The position numbers and the translations under genes were made by a program. From Caprimulgus europaeus (taxonomy: Eukaryota; Chordata; Aves; Caprimulgiformes; Caprimulgidae): DNA of 64,000 nt. Under the pieces are notes generated by a model, which saw only the letters and a list, made by a program, of their open reading frames with translations, made no database searches and was not told the origin of the DNA. The stretch spans positions 27,746,015-27,810,014 of the forward strand of contig OU015528.1 of NCBI GenBank assembly GCA_907165065.1. Direction: 5' to 3'. Shown in pieces: positions 22,473 to 36,571 of this stretch; positions within the stretch are counted from its first letter, which is position 1; each line of letters starts with the position of its first letter.

Positions 22473-25400
22473 CAGGAGGGAGGAGGTGACAGGACAGGGA
22501 TTTGGTGAGAGGTGGCCCTGCATTAACCACCAGCAGGTCAGTGCTGCTTTCTGTCCCTGTAAGTGTTTGCATGTCTTCTTTTCCCCTTGGAGGAGCAGCA
22601 GTGATACATAACATTCATGAGGGGCTGAAATGGGGGTCAGCAGCAACCAGCGCAGCTACAGACTGGGTGTTTTAAAGCTAGCAGGGTCAGTCCTGCTGCA
22701 CTAACTGCCCCGCCACCGTCACCCGTGCTGTGAAATTAACCCTCTCGGGTCCCACCTTCGTCCTGGTGAGGCTTTCCAAGGCTGCTGCTGTTGGCATTGC
22801 TCCCTCCGTCAGGATCACGTCCTGGGCTGCTCGTGTGCCATTCCCTGAAGAGCTGTCACCCCTCTCTTGGCAAAAGGACCATCTTTCATGCTGTTTGCAG
22901 GTCAGATAAGCACACAGCATCACTGCACATGGCCAGCAGGACTTTAACGGTATTTACATTGCAAGCAGATCCTGGCTTTACCCTCTGTACCCATTCCCTG
23001 ACCTCACTAAGACAAACCCAGGTTCTGTGTTAACAAGTCTAGGCCTTCCCCTGGCTCATTTCAAGCCTCATTTCATCCATTTCACAAAGCGTGGCATTCA
23101 CCAGTTGCCTTTGTGCTAAGCAGGCAGTTGAGAAGAAGCAGAGAACTGCCCAGCCCCTTTCCCATGGCAGCCCCAGCATCCAGCTGGCTGGGTGCACAGC
23201 TGGGCTCAAACTTCGTCCTGCATCACCCCGCTGGCTCTGCCCATGGGCACAGTCATATCAGACCACTTAGTTACTCCCTGAGTAAAGTTTAATTTTCATT
23301 GATTTGCATGATCACTTGCAACTTTTGCTGTAGTTATGCTAAACCTGGTATTTTTGCAATACCTGTTCACATTTTTTTAATCTGTCCCACATACCTTAAT
23401 TCAGATTATTAGTTGTACAGATATATTTATGTCAGATAATAGTGATGGGTGCATTTTCTTGTGATAATTTTTGTCTTAAATTTTTTTATGAGCAACATTC
23501 AGATGAAAGTTAGAACTAAAATTTTAAGAATGCACAAAAGGCGCTTGTTAAATGTGTTTCTGCAGGTAAAATAAATGTCCTGTTACCTCCTGTTTACACA
23601 GGATAAAAAAAAAAAAAGTTATTAAACTATGTTCTGTTTCTAAAACTAGTCTATTATGCAAAAGAAATATTAATTGTAGTTAGTGAACTGACAGATTACT
23701 TCTGGTCATCATGGGCCTGACTTCCAGAGGTATTTGGTGCCTAATAAAGCAGTTTGTTACCTTCTGGGATTTCAGAAATACCGCAGTAGCCCAGCTGCTT
23801 CGTCTTCATCAAAATCAGTGACAATAAGATGCTGAGGCACTTCTGAAAGCACACATACATGCAAGAATATCTTTGTATAAGCGTCCAGATATTCTTTAAT
23901 ATTCAGAATTAGTTGATGTTTTCCTTGTCTATTTAGGGTTTTGTTTGGAAACTGGAAGACAGAATTTTTTTCTGTTTTTTAAACTCCGTCTCTCAGCTTT
24001 AGATTAAGTAAAACAAATGAAGAAAATATTATGTTTGCATGTCACAACTAAAAATTCCACTGGAAGTAATTCAAAAAAGCTTCTTCCATATAGCAGAAAC
24101 TGAAAAAGCTCTGAAGGAAAAAAAACCCAACTCAAACCAAACCAAAACTCTCTTGATCCATTGTGGAGACATACAATGTGATACACAATATTGGACAAAA
24201 TTATTTAATTTAGGTTAGCCATAGTGATACAGAAAATATTTTTTCAATTGGAAAAAAGCACTTTTGAACTCATTAACATCTGAGAACAATCAGAGTAAAT
24301 TTAGGCCTTAGAACAGGCTATCATTGCCATGAATGTAAATTGTATTTTTAAAGACAAGTGTATTCATTTTAAATTAAGACTTTCACTTTAAAGAAAAAAA
24401 TATGGCTTTTTTATGGTGGTGAGCATGAACATAAACTCTCATGTTTATGGGTTGTACCTTGAGATTAAAAAACTTTTAGTGATATGTGATAATATCTGCA
24501 GACCTCAAATATACCAAATTCCACATTGTCTGAGTAGACGATGTTATGCACATGTATGGTGACATCAGCACTAGTCCAGCAGCAGCAGCAATTATTACCC
24601 TAAGCAACAGAAGCAGTAGTGTGGACAACTATAAAAAGACAACTGCTCAGTGGCTAAAACGAGTGTTTCTGAGGGAACATGTGTCTGCTGTTGAGCTCAG
24701 CCCAACAGAAACCACAGCCAGTGATCTGCTGGCAGCTCAGGTAGAAACCATGGATGGTGGAGCTAGGTCTCCTCCAGGCCCCTGGGTTTTGCAAGGTAGC
24801 AGGACGAGCAGAACGGGTGGGCACTCCATGGCCCTCCAAAAGATGGGGCAGATCTTCAGACCCTTTGGTCTCCTTCTGACAGTGTTTCAGACGTGGTGTT
24901 AGCAAGGAAACTCAGATCTCATTCAGTATGGTTGTGGCTGCTGCAACACAAAGTAGAATATATTAGTTTCTCACAATCTTTCAGTGTGTGTTTCTATTGT
25001 CCCAATCTTGCTTTAATGCCTTGCCTAAGATTTTATCACTTTTAATAAACAAATATTCATTATAAAGACCATTTTGCCCATCCGAGTTCTAAATCAGAGT
25101 AGCAGCTATCATTTATAAGACTTCAATGTTCAGATATACAGGCTACCCAACATAATTTAGATAATGTGTTGGGGCTGAAAGTAAGTGATAATAAACTAAT
25201 GTAGATTCATTATGATGACTCAGAGAAACAATATTACATTATAAATTCCAGGTAATATGTTTGTGTTCAGAGTGGATGTGGTCTTGCTAAGAAAAATAGA
25301 TATCTTAAAAGGTTGTTCCTTTGGGCTAAAAGCTGCTTGAATTCTTGAAGATAAAGGTTATTGAATTACAGTGCAGAGACCTCTAAAAGACTTAAAACTG

Positions 25401-25492
25401 AAGAGAATAAGGGGGAAAAAAGAAGATTTTTTTCTTTTAATGTGAAAGTGACTTTCTTCTTCTATCATAAGAACCTCATTAGCATCTAATTT
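22473..25492. other. Noncoding stretch, no gene seen
   Basis: A GC-rich first part (to about 23270) gives way to AT-rich sequence with A and T runs. An open frame at 24546-24902 (+, 118 codons) has no domain and ordinary composition for chance. I found no recognised repeats. Confidence 0.55.
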
Positions 25493-25660
25493 TGGGGTTG
25501 CAGGTTGGAGTCAGAGATCTGGGGAATCCAAGTGTGTAATAACACAGGTACAATTTAGGGCAGGTCAGATGGGAGCTTTATTAATCATGATTACAGTGAG
25601 AGAACATTTGGACAGCATCACTCACTCTGCTCCTCCATGCTCTGCCAAGTGATGGCAGAA
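25493..25660 (-). mobile_element. LTR-like end, relative of the 6067 insertion
   Basis: About 150 bp matches 6067-6237, including TACAATTTAGG, CAGGTCAGATG, GAGAGAACATTTGGACAGCA and CTCTGCCAAGTGAT. On the minus strand it holds a clean AATAAA (about 25578-25583) followed by about 85 bases that end in CA. That is the layout of R-U5 in a retroviral LTR. A run of about 16 A follows at 25659-25674. The other end of the element is not resolved: sequence past the A run does not match the 6067 copy. LTR identity is an inference from layout and two copies, not from a family I can name. Confidence 0.6.
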
Positions 25661-27799
25661 AAAAAAAAAAAAAAGGTGAGGAAAACCAATCAATTTGATG
25701 TTAACAAAGCCAGGTATCCAGCCCTGGCAGGGATGGACTCCTTCAGGAAGTTGCCAGCTGCCAGAGCTCTAAGAGGGAATCACAGAGTTAATAAGGTGAG
25801 GATGGGAGGGCTGGCTCTTGCTGGAGCTGCAGGAGTGGCACACCCCGAATGGCCTTCAGTCAGCCATGGGGAGGGGGAAGCCACCACAGACTGCTAGCTC
25901 TTAGTCAAAAGGACTCTTCTTTTAGTTAGGAAAAACGTCTTAGCCAAACCTCTCAAATCTTAAATAATTTTACCACCACATTGGTAAAACATGCCTGGAG
26001 GTGTTGGCTCTTATGGTTTTGTATGTCCAACCAATTCCATATTATCATAACAATCTGGCTTTTCCATTTCACCCTGGTACATGCAGTCGGGGAATGAAGG
26101 CGCTCATAGTGAAAACCTGTTTTCTGCAATGTGCTGGCGTAATCCTCCCAGTCATAAGCAGTTCACTGGCTCATGCCTACCAAGTGAAATGAAAAAGACC
26201 TCCTTGCTGTTGCTCTCCCTCATCCCCACATCAACTATACCTCAGTATATATTAGTCTTCCACGCTGTATTTTCAAACTTTTATGTCCAGGTTTCCTAGC
26301 AGCAGGTTGTAATTGAAATCCAACTGTGAAATAAACAGGTACAAAATGACTGACAATTCCCAAAAATGTAAAAATGCACACATTTTAACTCCATGCTGTT
26401 AAAAGAGTTCCCGCACAGATCCTACTAAGTATTGTCTTAACCTGAACCTGAAGAAACACTTCAATGATGGGGCCCTTTGGCTTTTTAAAGCACATTCTAC
26501 CAGAATTATAAGCTTATAAAATAAGTTATGGCATTGTTGCACTTGGGATTTCTTTGAGCAAAGTCAAAGAAACAGCATTTATACCATAATCACACCATAG
26601 TCCTCCCTATTCCCTCTATAATTTATTTGCCCTAACAAGTACATACAGATTTTTTTTTCACTCAAGGACAGGACTTATGTTAATACGATATCACAGTCTA
26701 CATCTTTCTCACATCAAATTCACACAACTAAAAACAAACCAAAACTGTTCCTGTAAATACCTTACACTGATTCTACAACCGGAAGTTAGCAGCTATGCAA
26801 ATAACATACAATCCTATTTCTATTTGTTCCAGAGAGATGAATAAATGGAAAAAATAATTACATGCATTGTGTACATTGTACATAAAACTCATTTCTACTT
26901 TTTATTTTATCCTCATATGCTTCCATATATGTTTTTAGCAGTGTGGTCTTTGTACAAATAGTACAGACTAGAGCCACTCAACTTCTTTAGCCGCATGTCC
27001 GACATAAAAGAATAAAAACTCCTGAGTGTCTCCCCAGGGTCTGTGACTCTGAGGAGAATTAGGGGTAGAGGTGATTTTCAACTCATAAATTGAGAAAAGC
27101 AATTGCAGACTGGATGGCTAAGGCTCTCTGCAGTTAATGCTGCCAAACTCGTCCCATTAGAAACCCTTCATTTCAGTCATTCAAAACTCTTCCAGAATTT
27201 AACTGTTGGGGCTGAAATTTTCCATGTCTGTTTTCCAAAAGAGTGTCAGCATAAATTGTCCAGTTGTTTCCAATAACAAAGTAAGCAGAAAATATATTAT
27301 TTGCCAATCATACTATTTACCAGTGATTACTACAACCGTTTTGTCAATAATTTCTGGCAGTATGATGACTTGAGGCAAGGAAGTTAAATTTGGCATTGAA
27401 TAGTCTTTGTGTGATGGATAAGCCTTTTGTCATGCATCTATGTGTGTGGAGGAGTTGGCTCAAACGTAGCCAAGTTATAAATAATTGAGAAAATATCTGA
27501 TTGCATATGCTTAGTAGCATTTCCAAGGATTCTGTCCATGCTTACCCTATTTTCTTTTTGACCCCAGGATAAAGGAGGCTAAGACTCTCCCTGCAAATGT
27601 TCTTCCCAGATGCTCTGGCCCAGGAGCCAGACACAAAACCAAAGTGGGGGTTGCACAAGCTGGCTGCGTCCATGGGACCACTCCCTATGGTCAGAACGGA
27701 AAAGGTATCAGTCTCCTTTCAAGCCCTTTTACCTAATACAGTCTGAGGAATAGTTGTCTATTGTTGTCTTACTCAATGTCCAAACTTTTTAGTTAAAGT
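25661..27799. other. Noncoding stretch, possibly the rest of an LTR near its left end
   Basis: The first 330 bp could be the U3 side of the minus-strand LTR-like element, but I cannot find a matching target duplication. The rest is AT-rich with no recognised feature. Short frames at 26001-26299 are not convincing. Confidence 0.45.
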
Positions 27800-27910
27800 T
27801 ATTATTTATATTCCTCTGCTTCAGCTTATTATCTGAAAAATGGAACTAATAATACTCTTCATTGCAGCAAAGGAGTATGGCAATAAGTTCATTACTGCTT
27901 GCGAAACAGC
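27800..27910 (+). mobile_element. MIR/L2-like SINE remnant
   Basis: The order CCTCTGCTTCAGCTTATTAT, then CTGAAAAATGGAACTAATAATA follows the L2-derived tail of MIR elements, whose consensus has a CTCAGTTT...CATCTGTAAAATGGGGATAATAATA pattern. No tRNA-derived promoter part is visible. Birds retain few MIR and L2 copies, and only in very old DNA. This is a by-eye match. Confidence 0.5.
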
Positions 27911-30900
27911 TAGGGGCACTGATGATGAACATGAAAGAAATGGTCATAAGGAAACAAATAATTCTGCGTTACAGCAGGTTTGCACAATTTGAAATGAATA
28001 AGGCCGTGGATGCTCAGTGAACACAAGGATAAAATCAAATACTGAGTTCATTAACAGGCCATCTATATGAAGCATGTTTCCATGCCAGGTGTCTGACTTT
28101 AAAGAGTTTCAGCAGAAGAGGTCCACCAGCAAGGACAAAAAAATAGTATGTGTTCTCTTAATTAAGGACACAAACCCAAAGGAAGCTAGCTAAAAGTGCA
28201 CAGACTAAAGCCAGGAAAAACATAATTATGTTTTAGTGTCTGACTTTAAAAGCTTTGTGTCCTTTTAACATTTTTTAAAAATACATCATGTTAACACATG
28301 CAAATAATAACAAAATGCAGGATGGCTAAACTGAAAATTATAAGCTTATGGCTTTAAGTGCTGATATGCTTTCCTAGGAGCATAACTTAGATCATATGAT
28401 TTCACAATATGTAAGCATACTACAAGCAACACTGAGACCTGATTTAGTACCCAATAATATATTCTTGAAACCTAGAAGAGACAAGAACAAGTTTAACCTC
28501 AAAACTCCTACAGAAATCAGAGCTTTATTGTAAATACATGTAAACAAAACTTGGGATGACAGCAGCGACATGTTTTCCATTTTTTCCTGACATCTTTCTG
28601 AGGTTGATGTGATTTAGCACCAAAATACAATCTGATAACAAACTGTAAAAATCTCTCTTTGATGCAATTTCACAAAGCAGTCTAACAGCAGACTTTCCAT
28701 GAACACAGGGTGACAGCTGAAAACATGGTCAGGCTAAACCTTTACTCCAGGCACTCACTTTGGTTTAGTCTCTTGCCTGGTAAATAAGAGGGTCAAAGCA
28801 CCAGGCCAGACATCATCCATCCTATTTAATCTTTCCAATGTCCCCCAGCCCTGCCTCCACCGGACACCACCTCCACTGCTGTCCCAGCAGACTCTGCACC
28901 CCCAGGCATCCCTGCCTGACCCAGGCCATGGCCCAGGAAACCCGAGGCATGCCTTACCTTCACACCACTGCAATGGCATCACTCCAGAGACTTCCACCTC
29001 ACAAAAGCAAATGCAAACCAGCTCAGAGCTAGGCTGACGCCGCAGGGCATGTGGAAGAGATGCGGAGCCAAGGGCCGTGTAGGCAGATGTGGGCAGCCTG
29101 TGCCTGTTGGCCAAAGGGCTGAGGAGCCTCTCTGGTGTCACTTTGTTTAGCAATTCAGGGGTAGCCCAAGGGACTTGTCCCATCTGAGGGAACAGACTGC
29201 TCCACTGAGGGCTTCATAGGTTCTCTCCTCCAGTTTATGCCTCTCACTGGGCAAGTTGACTCCCTTGGAGACCCTGGTCCTCAGCTCAAACCATCAGCAA
29301 TTGATTATGGATACAAGCACCAAAGGTTTTCATTCTTCTTGCCACCACAGCCTTCAACAAAAAGGAAGTTTCTGGCAGCTTCTCCTCTGTCATGTGTCCT
29401 TTGTGATCAGCAGATTCCCGGGCACTAGGCATTCTTCCATGCTTAGCCTTGCAGGGTCTGAACTTGGAACAGGGATTTGGAGCCCATGTTTAATAGATTA
29501 ATCCTGTGACTTACAACAAGATTTCAAACACTCCTGCTAGACATTTTTGAAACATTTCCTTCTCACACACTGGCATAAAATTATAAATGTGTTCTGTGCT
29601 ATGTGAACGATATTTATGCACTGCACTGGGCTCCAGACAGTGACTTATGCACGTCATGTACCCTTCTGCCACGTGTGTTTTAAGCTGCATGTGCAAGATA
29701 ACCTGGTTGTTTCAAAAGCTGTGGTGTAGTTTGGACTTGCCAGTAAAGTCAAGAGCCATTTATAATCATAAAGAAAATTAAACTACAGTGCATTTCTGAC
29801 TTTAATATAGCAAATGAGTACTAACCATCGCACTACATTTTGTCATAATTTAGATTTTTTTCCCAGAATATCTGAAGAACTTTCTGGATATTAAATTTGC
29901 TATCATGATTGATTTTAATGCATCAGTCATATATTTATCTTCCTCTTCCAAATTACACTTGCTGAAGAAACAGAAACATACTGAGCAAGGAAAAAAGCTA
30001 TGTACTCGGAGTGAAAATGAATGTACTCTCAATTTGGAAGGTGCAATGAATTAATACTTTTAATTTACTAATACAATAAAATATTTCTATTATTTTCAGG
30101 TTAAATAGGTGCAATGAGTTTCCAGTGAGACAGCTATATTTATTAAGTACAGCAGATCACTGAGTAGACAGCATTACTGCATTGCCTGAGGTCCCAAGAA
30201 TGTGCAATATCAGCCTTGATTACTGGTGGCCCAGTCCTGCAAGGTACTAAGCAATTTCATCTGTAATTTCAACAGTAGCCAAGAATGTTTTGCATCCCTT
30301 AGGAATAAGCACATGAAAGAGTGTGCTCTCAATTAGCTGAGAAACAGTTTCATGAGAAATTTTGTATTTGTTTTTAATGAGAAAAGTTCTTTCCAACAGA
30401 ATAAGACAGTTATGCCAACAGGACATTTGACCCACTGATTTCATAATTTCCTTCAGTTTGTGAGATAGACTGATTTGTTTATGTACACTGTCCAGTTTTA
30501 TTTTTTTTCCTGAGTTTTTGTTCTGAGTGCTTACAAAGTCACTGTAAATTGTTTTATTCCAAGTATAGTATCCACAACCAACCAATGTAACTTTATTTTG
30601 TATCATGTTAGTTGAAATATTGATCAGTGAAGCAAAGAGAATTGCTGATCATAATCTGCAAGTGATCCTCTAAACAAGAGATCTGCTATCACAAAGTCCT
30701 TAGTAGAAAACTACTCACTCTCTAAAGGAAAAATCCATTACACTACACATTAACATCGCAAAGGCATTCCCTTTTTCTCTTTCTTTTTCCCATTTTCACT
30801 TCTTCACTCCTGCTGAAATGTGTTTTTCTTCTAGGAGTTTGTTCACATACTTTATTAGTAGGAGTTACCTGAGCTTCAGACCCTGTGTGAGTGCCTCTGC

Positions 30901-32039
30901 CTCCTCTATCCTATACCAGACACACAGCTCCAGCAACCGACTTTTTGCTGAAATAGTGATGATGGACACGGGCTCCCTCTCAGTTTCTGGGTCTACCCAG
31001 CAGCCAGTGTTGGATCAACTGATCTGAGTGAGTCCCACTTGCTGAAACAGTTGTTGTTGTGGCTAGGGGAGAAATGTTTGTATCAGTGTAGGCAAGCCAA
31101 ATACTTTTGTCAAAATGTTCACCAGGCTCAGTGGAGCTGGACTTTATTAAGAGCAAAAGATGACAAATGTCATAGGAGAGAAGAATGACTTTTCACTTAT
31201 CCCTTCCACAAACAAGACTTCTGAAATTCTTTGAGCATTTGCATTGCTTGGAGCACACTTTTCACATGAAAACTGTTTTTTGTGCTTTGCAGGTATTTTG
31301 AAAATCTAAACTTCCATAAATTTTGGCATCTTGAGCAGTCAGCATTTCAGCACCCATGTTCTGAGCCACTAAAAGCAGCCTTTAGTATAGGTCTTACAGG
31401 TCTTAGGTACAATGCCTTAGTTCATTCTGTGTTACAACCAAACTAATCTTTTAAGACATACATTGACATTTTCTGCTTCAAAAAATGTATTTGAAAAACA
31501 CTAAAACAAAACCCAACCTAAAGTTTTTAATCCAAATGTCTTCATTAGAGCTTGTTTAGTACAAACATTCAAACTGAGTGCATAGTTTCTTCTATTTCTT
31601 TCTTAATACTTAAGATTCTTCAGTAAATAAAGAATATCCATTCACCCAAAGAACTAAAATTATGAGGTCACTAATGCCCTCCTTTGTTTGTCATTGGATG
31701 TTGTTATTTTCAACTCAGTTATCAGAGAGAGTTATTGAATATGAAAGGGTAAATTAAATGTCAAGTCTGACTCACACAAAGCAGACGTGCTCTCTATTTT
31801 ACTGCCCAGCTAGTTCACACGAGGTGAATATATCCTAGCTGGGGTGGGGAAGAGGATTACTCCTGCAGCACTCATTCATATGGTCTGCAAATCTACCATC
31901 TGCCATGAATAAAAGGTGAGATGAGCTGCAGCATTTCACAAGCAGAGTAGGAAAAACTGCATTATAATCTAATCATTGTTATCACTGTAATTCCCCAGCT
32001 CTGTAGCAGCACCACGAAGTGGTCAGTAAGTTCCTCTAG
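27911..32039. other. Noncoding stretch, no gene seen
   Basis: AT-rich with one GC-richer patch at 28750-29240, where a 142-codon minus frame (28755-29183) and plus frames are open together. A 119-codon minus frame at 30247-30606 has AT-rich codons and no domain I recognise. I call neither a gene. Confidence 0.5.
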
Positions 32040-32270
32040 CTGTTGAAGAGCACAGGGCAGTCACAGAGAGGAGGGAAGGACAGAACGAGTCGTGTCATTC
32101 GCTTTGCCTCCAGCTCCAGGCTGTACCTGCCTGACACCATCACTCGGAACTCGCGGCTCAGAGACCAAATGTTCCCCAACACAAGACCTGCAGCTCCCAC
32201 AGACACAGGCTGCGCTGCTCTGCTCTGTTCTGGTAGCCAAGACACAAATGGGAATGAGTTTGTTATGGAT
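32040..32270. other. GC-richer patch with several CpG
   Basis: Several CpG dinucleotides cluster at about 32085-32165 in otherwise CpG-poor DNA, and GGAGGTAATT at 32271-32280 resembles a splice donor. Frames are open on both strands, so there is no coding preference. It could be a short noncoding exon or an unnamed repeat; I cannot decide. Confidence 0.3.
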
Positions 32271-35200
32271 CTGGAGGTAATTGCCTACACTCATCTGCCA
32301 TCCCCTGAATTTCTGTTACAGTATAATGTGCAATTTCCCTTTACAGTGACATCCTGCTTCAGATAATTTCAGAAGCATTTTGTTTGCTGGAGTACTCTTG
32401 TGTAGTATACACCTTTACTCAATCAGAAGGCACCTAATTTCTTTGCTGTGCTAATTATGTCAGAGCAAAACACAACATGTTTACGCTTGTTTTTGTCAGC
32501 CAGCTTGAGAAAGTGGTTCTCTTTGAGTGACTCTGTTCCCTAGTTTCTGATGTTTTGCTGTGAACTACCTAACAATCAGTTCCTAAATTTCTCTGGAGTT
32601 GTGCATGTGGTTACTTGCAAGCAGTACAAGTATAGTCCACACAGGGGCAGGGTATCGTTCACAACACCCTGTACATACCCAGACTGCAGAGTAAGCTGTC
32701 AGAGTGGCTGATATCTATTCATACCCCACATGCCTGTGGTTACATGTGTTGACTTGCAGCCTGAGTCACATAATGATGGGTTACATCTGTGATACAGTGT
32801 CATATAAGCATGGCACAACAGGAGTGGGAAGGATATATATAAACATATATATATATATGTACACACCAAAATTAATTTTATGGAAGTAACTATATGATAC
32901 GGTTGCCCACCATAGCTGAGCAGTGGGCTTCTTGCCCCAGGAGGTCCTCTCAGTTGTGTAGCATTAAGACTGAAAATGAAGTTGTCCTTGGAACAATTGA
33001 GTTGCCTTTTAGAATTGGAGTGGTGAATTCAAAATCTGAGTCAGCAATCAGCACAGACACATAAAAAAAATAGAAATTACAAAAGTCCTGAATAAAGATA
33101 AAAGCCTCTACTGGCATCAAGGCACTCTGACCACATTTCTCCCAGCCCTGGCTTTTTGTCCTGCTTTAGCATTCTCCCACACTACCTCATAATGTTAGTG
33201 CTTACATTAACAAACTAATATTTATCACTTAGTAAGACAGAATTAACAGGAGAGAAATCCAATCCCATTGCCATCTGCAGGGCTGAATGCTCTCCTGAAA
33301 GAAGAGACGCCAGTCAAGACACTGACAGTGGTTTTGCCTCCCCATCAAGCCCTGATGAGCAGCGCCACTCAGGCACAGTCCTGCGTGGAGATGCAGCATT
33401 GTTCAGCAGAAGAGTTTTACTATGAAAACAGCAATATCTGTGTATCAGAAGGGGGAGCCTGGATGGGTCTGCAGGGCCAAAAACAACTTCAGAGCATGGA
33501 GAGCAAAGAGGAAATGGTGCATTTCTCTGCCCTGCCCAGGTCTGGTGGCAGAAGGAGGGGGTTGGTTTTGCTTCTTGTGAGAGAGGTGAAGGTAGGAAGA
33601 TCAGATAGGCAGGAAAAGCAGATAACCCAGGAATTTCAAGAGTTAAATTGTCTTCAAAACGAGTTCTCCCACTAAGATGAAAGGAGCGGCTTGCAGCTTG
33701 CAGCTGTAGCTTCAGTGGTGCAGCTGCATGCTCAGGCTTCCCCTCCACCAGGGATTTTGCCATCTACACCTTCACAAGCTCAGTATCATTTTAAATGAAC
33801 ACAGTTGCATGCGCAAGTTGTGTCTACATGATTTGTACAGCCCTATTTCTTCCACGAGTCACATTTCTACCAGACATTTTGCACTTCTGCTTCTATAAAA
33901 AACTTTTCTCAAACAATTTGTATGCAGGGACCAAAGAGTAACCTTGAGAGAAAGTGGCAGGTGTTCACGAGATTTGAAGCACCCAAAGGCTTTCTAAACA
34001 GTGTACAAATCCAAGGGGATGCATCTGCTCTCCTGAACGTGTGGGGCTCTGTCCCTGCCTTTCACAGGCCATAAACCAGGAGCTGATCTTGGCAAAACAG
34101 TTTGGGATATTGGTAAGTAGATGCTGTAACAAAGGTATCATTCCCATTTTCTGGGGGAAAAAAAAACCAAATAAACCAAAAAAACCCCCCAAAAAACCCA
34201 ACCAGTAAAAGCTATCAAAATGCATATGTTTACAAGGCAGATTTCTGTGTATGCTCTTGTTCTATCATCTACATGCAGCCACCTTTTATGCTGTCTGCTG
34301 ACAGCATTTGATGCGTTTTTCCCCCTATGCTTATTTTTAGTTGCCATAGGAACTTTCTTATTTCCCGTCAGCTGATGTCGTTATTTAGTACTATTAATTG
34401 TATAAAAGGGTGTTGATTCTGGTACTCTAGATCCTGAAAAGGAGCTTTAAGAAGGCAGAACACACATTTCAGTTTACTCACTCTTTTATTCATTTATTTC
34501 TACCAATATTTAATTCAGAAGGCCAGATACTGTAATAACAGCTGCTATCACATCAGTGGAATACAGAAAAGATCCTCTCCAGTCTTTTCTTCTTGTTTGG
34601 TCTAAGTTTCCCTCCCACTACCATAAATATACTAATTTAAAATAGTATCTTTTGTCTGTTTAGTTTGTAGTTTCATTCTTCCTCAATTCCCACACATTCT
34701 GTTCTTTTTTCTTTCTTATTTCCAAAACAAAAATTAAAATCTGCTGTTAAAATGAATGGCAATCAAAAGAAAATTTTCCAGCTTATAAAGAAATACAGTT
34801 TTGAAAAATATTGAGATCTGAGGGGGGTTTCTTTTTGGCAAAGCCTAATTCTTCTTCTCTTAGATATAATAAGTTGTTTTGCAAAAGATTATTTTTCTAT
34901 TATTATGTTTTGTGACCAGAAAGCAAGAAAGAATGACCAGAATTGACTGAGAACTACAATATCTCAATCTGGCACTTCCTTTACCCACATCACCTTTAAA
35001 ATTTCCATAGTTTTTCCCATGAACTGATCACATACTTGGAGAAAAGACCTGATCAACATATAAATTTGCATTGGAATTAGTATTATATGGAATGCCGATG
35101 CAAGCTTATTCCTGTCCTCCTCTGGAAAAACTTAGGAAAATAGCAGTCGTGCACAAATTCAAATCCTGCTATAAAAACATATTCTTTTTTCCATTTCACA

Positions 35201-36571
35201 TCACTGCCCTTCATAAGATGGAGGAAAACAAGTAGCTTGGAATAGAGAAACCAGCAAATAAACTAACGTTTATAGCTTTAGAAAATAATTTCACCAGTGT
35301 GACTTAAATTATGCAAATTTCATCTAAGGTTTTATTTAAAGCATCCTAAAGACAACTTCAATCTCCTCACTGACTTCAGGGGCTGCTGGGTTAGTCCCAC
35401 TGAATAGGATAACGGGAGTATTAATGAGCTCGTTGGGGTGCTTGGAGGATAATACTCTGCTTGGGAATGTTCCCAAAGCATATGGTGTGTGCTCTTGCTG
35501 AGACAAGCACTCTCAAGTGTTTTAGTTGCTGTAACTCAATAGGCATCTGAGGCAGATAATTTTCAACCCAATCCTGGAAGCTCCTCCACAGAGGGTCCCT
35601 TCTGCAGAAGTCCTTCCCAACTGCCCCAGTCCAGCCCCACCACCAGCAGAACCATCATCATCCCAACTTGTTTCTACAGAGAGGATTAATCCTAGACCAA
35701 GCGATGATGATTTTGTTTAGGCCCTGATAAATTAAGGTAGAATATTTTTTTCAACAGCACAAGCTTTTATTGTTTCAGCAAAAGCAAAATGCATTAAACA
35801 TCTGTCCTTTCATCTGAACAGGAAGAACTGAAGGTTTTAAGAGCTGTATATTTATTCTTTCAACCAGTTGGTTCTTTTAGAAATGTTTTTTAAAAGCAAA
35901 TTCTTTGGAAAGAAAGTTTACATGCCTGTATAAGTAGGTTTTTATTTACTAGAGATAGTCATAGAGAAGATAATTATGCTGATTACTTCAGTGTAGGACT
36001 GTTTGGGAGAATCAAAGACTCTGAATATTATTTTATATTTCTAGAAATGGAAATTTAAAACCGACCACAGAAAAAAATTCTTAATAGAATTTGTTCATAA
36101 TGCTTTTTCCAAAAATTAGTCTCCTAGTTAAACCAGTAGTCAAATAGTTGCCACTTTTATAAAAAAAGTTATTGTCCCCAACAACTGGCAGCTTTTAATT
36201 TCTTTTCAGGAATGTTACTAATATGCAGCAGCATCACACTACAATGTCACATTGAATTTGAAGGAAATGGCAAAGGTAACAAAACACAGTACCTAGCTTC
36301 CCCAGCAAAACCATGGCACAAGCTCAGGGAAGTAGCAGCTCAGACAGGCAAATCACCTGCAACTGAAGTGGATGTTGAGTTTCCAACCCCTTTTCACAGG
36401 ACCGATTGGGTCAGCCAGCACAGAGAGGAAAGCTGGGTGGTTGTGGAACCCAGGGGCTCACTCATCCAGGCACTGCCCCATGGCAGGGTGTGGGTGGGCC
36501 CCTGGGTCAGGAGGCTCCAGGACCACTGGAGAGAGCTGTGGGATGTGATCACCCCAACCACATCCCCCTGA
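32271..36571. other. Noncoding stretch, no gene seen
   Basis: It holds a short (AT)n run at 32836-32858. A GC-richer patch at 33260-33760 has open frames on both strands (135 and 149 codons, mutually overlapping). An A/C-rich low-complexity run lies at 34157-34203. The remainder is AT-rich with nothing recognised. Confidence 0.55.

Noticed and set aside
24546..24902. 118-codon plus-strand frame
   Set aside because: Ordinary composition, no domain, no splice or promoter signals.
28755..29183. 142-codon minus-strand frame in a GC-richer patch
   Set aside because: Frames on the other strand are open over the same bases, which fits GC-rich composition. No recognisable domain.
30247..30606. 119-codon minus-strand open frame in AT-rich DNA
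   Set aside because: No domain, no splice context, and a length expected by chance somewhere in 64 kb across six frames. A protein search would be needed to reopen it.
33268..33763. 135-codon plus frame and 149-codon minus frame overlapping each other
   Set aside because: Mutually overlapping open frames without domains; no evidence favours either strand.
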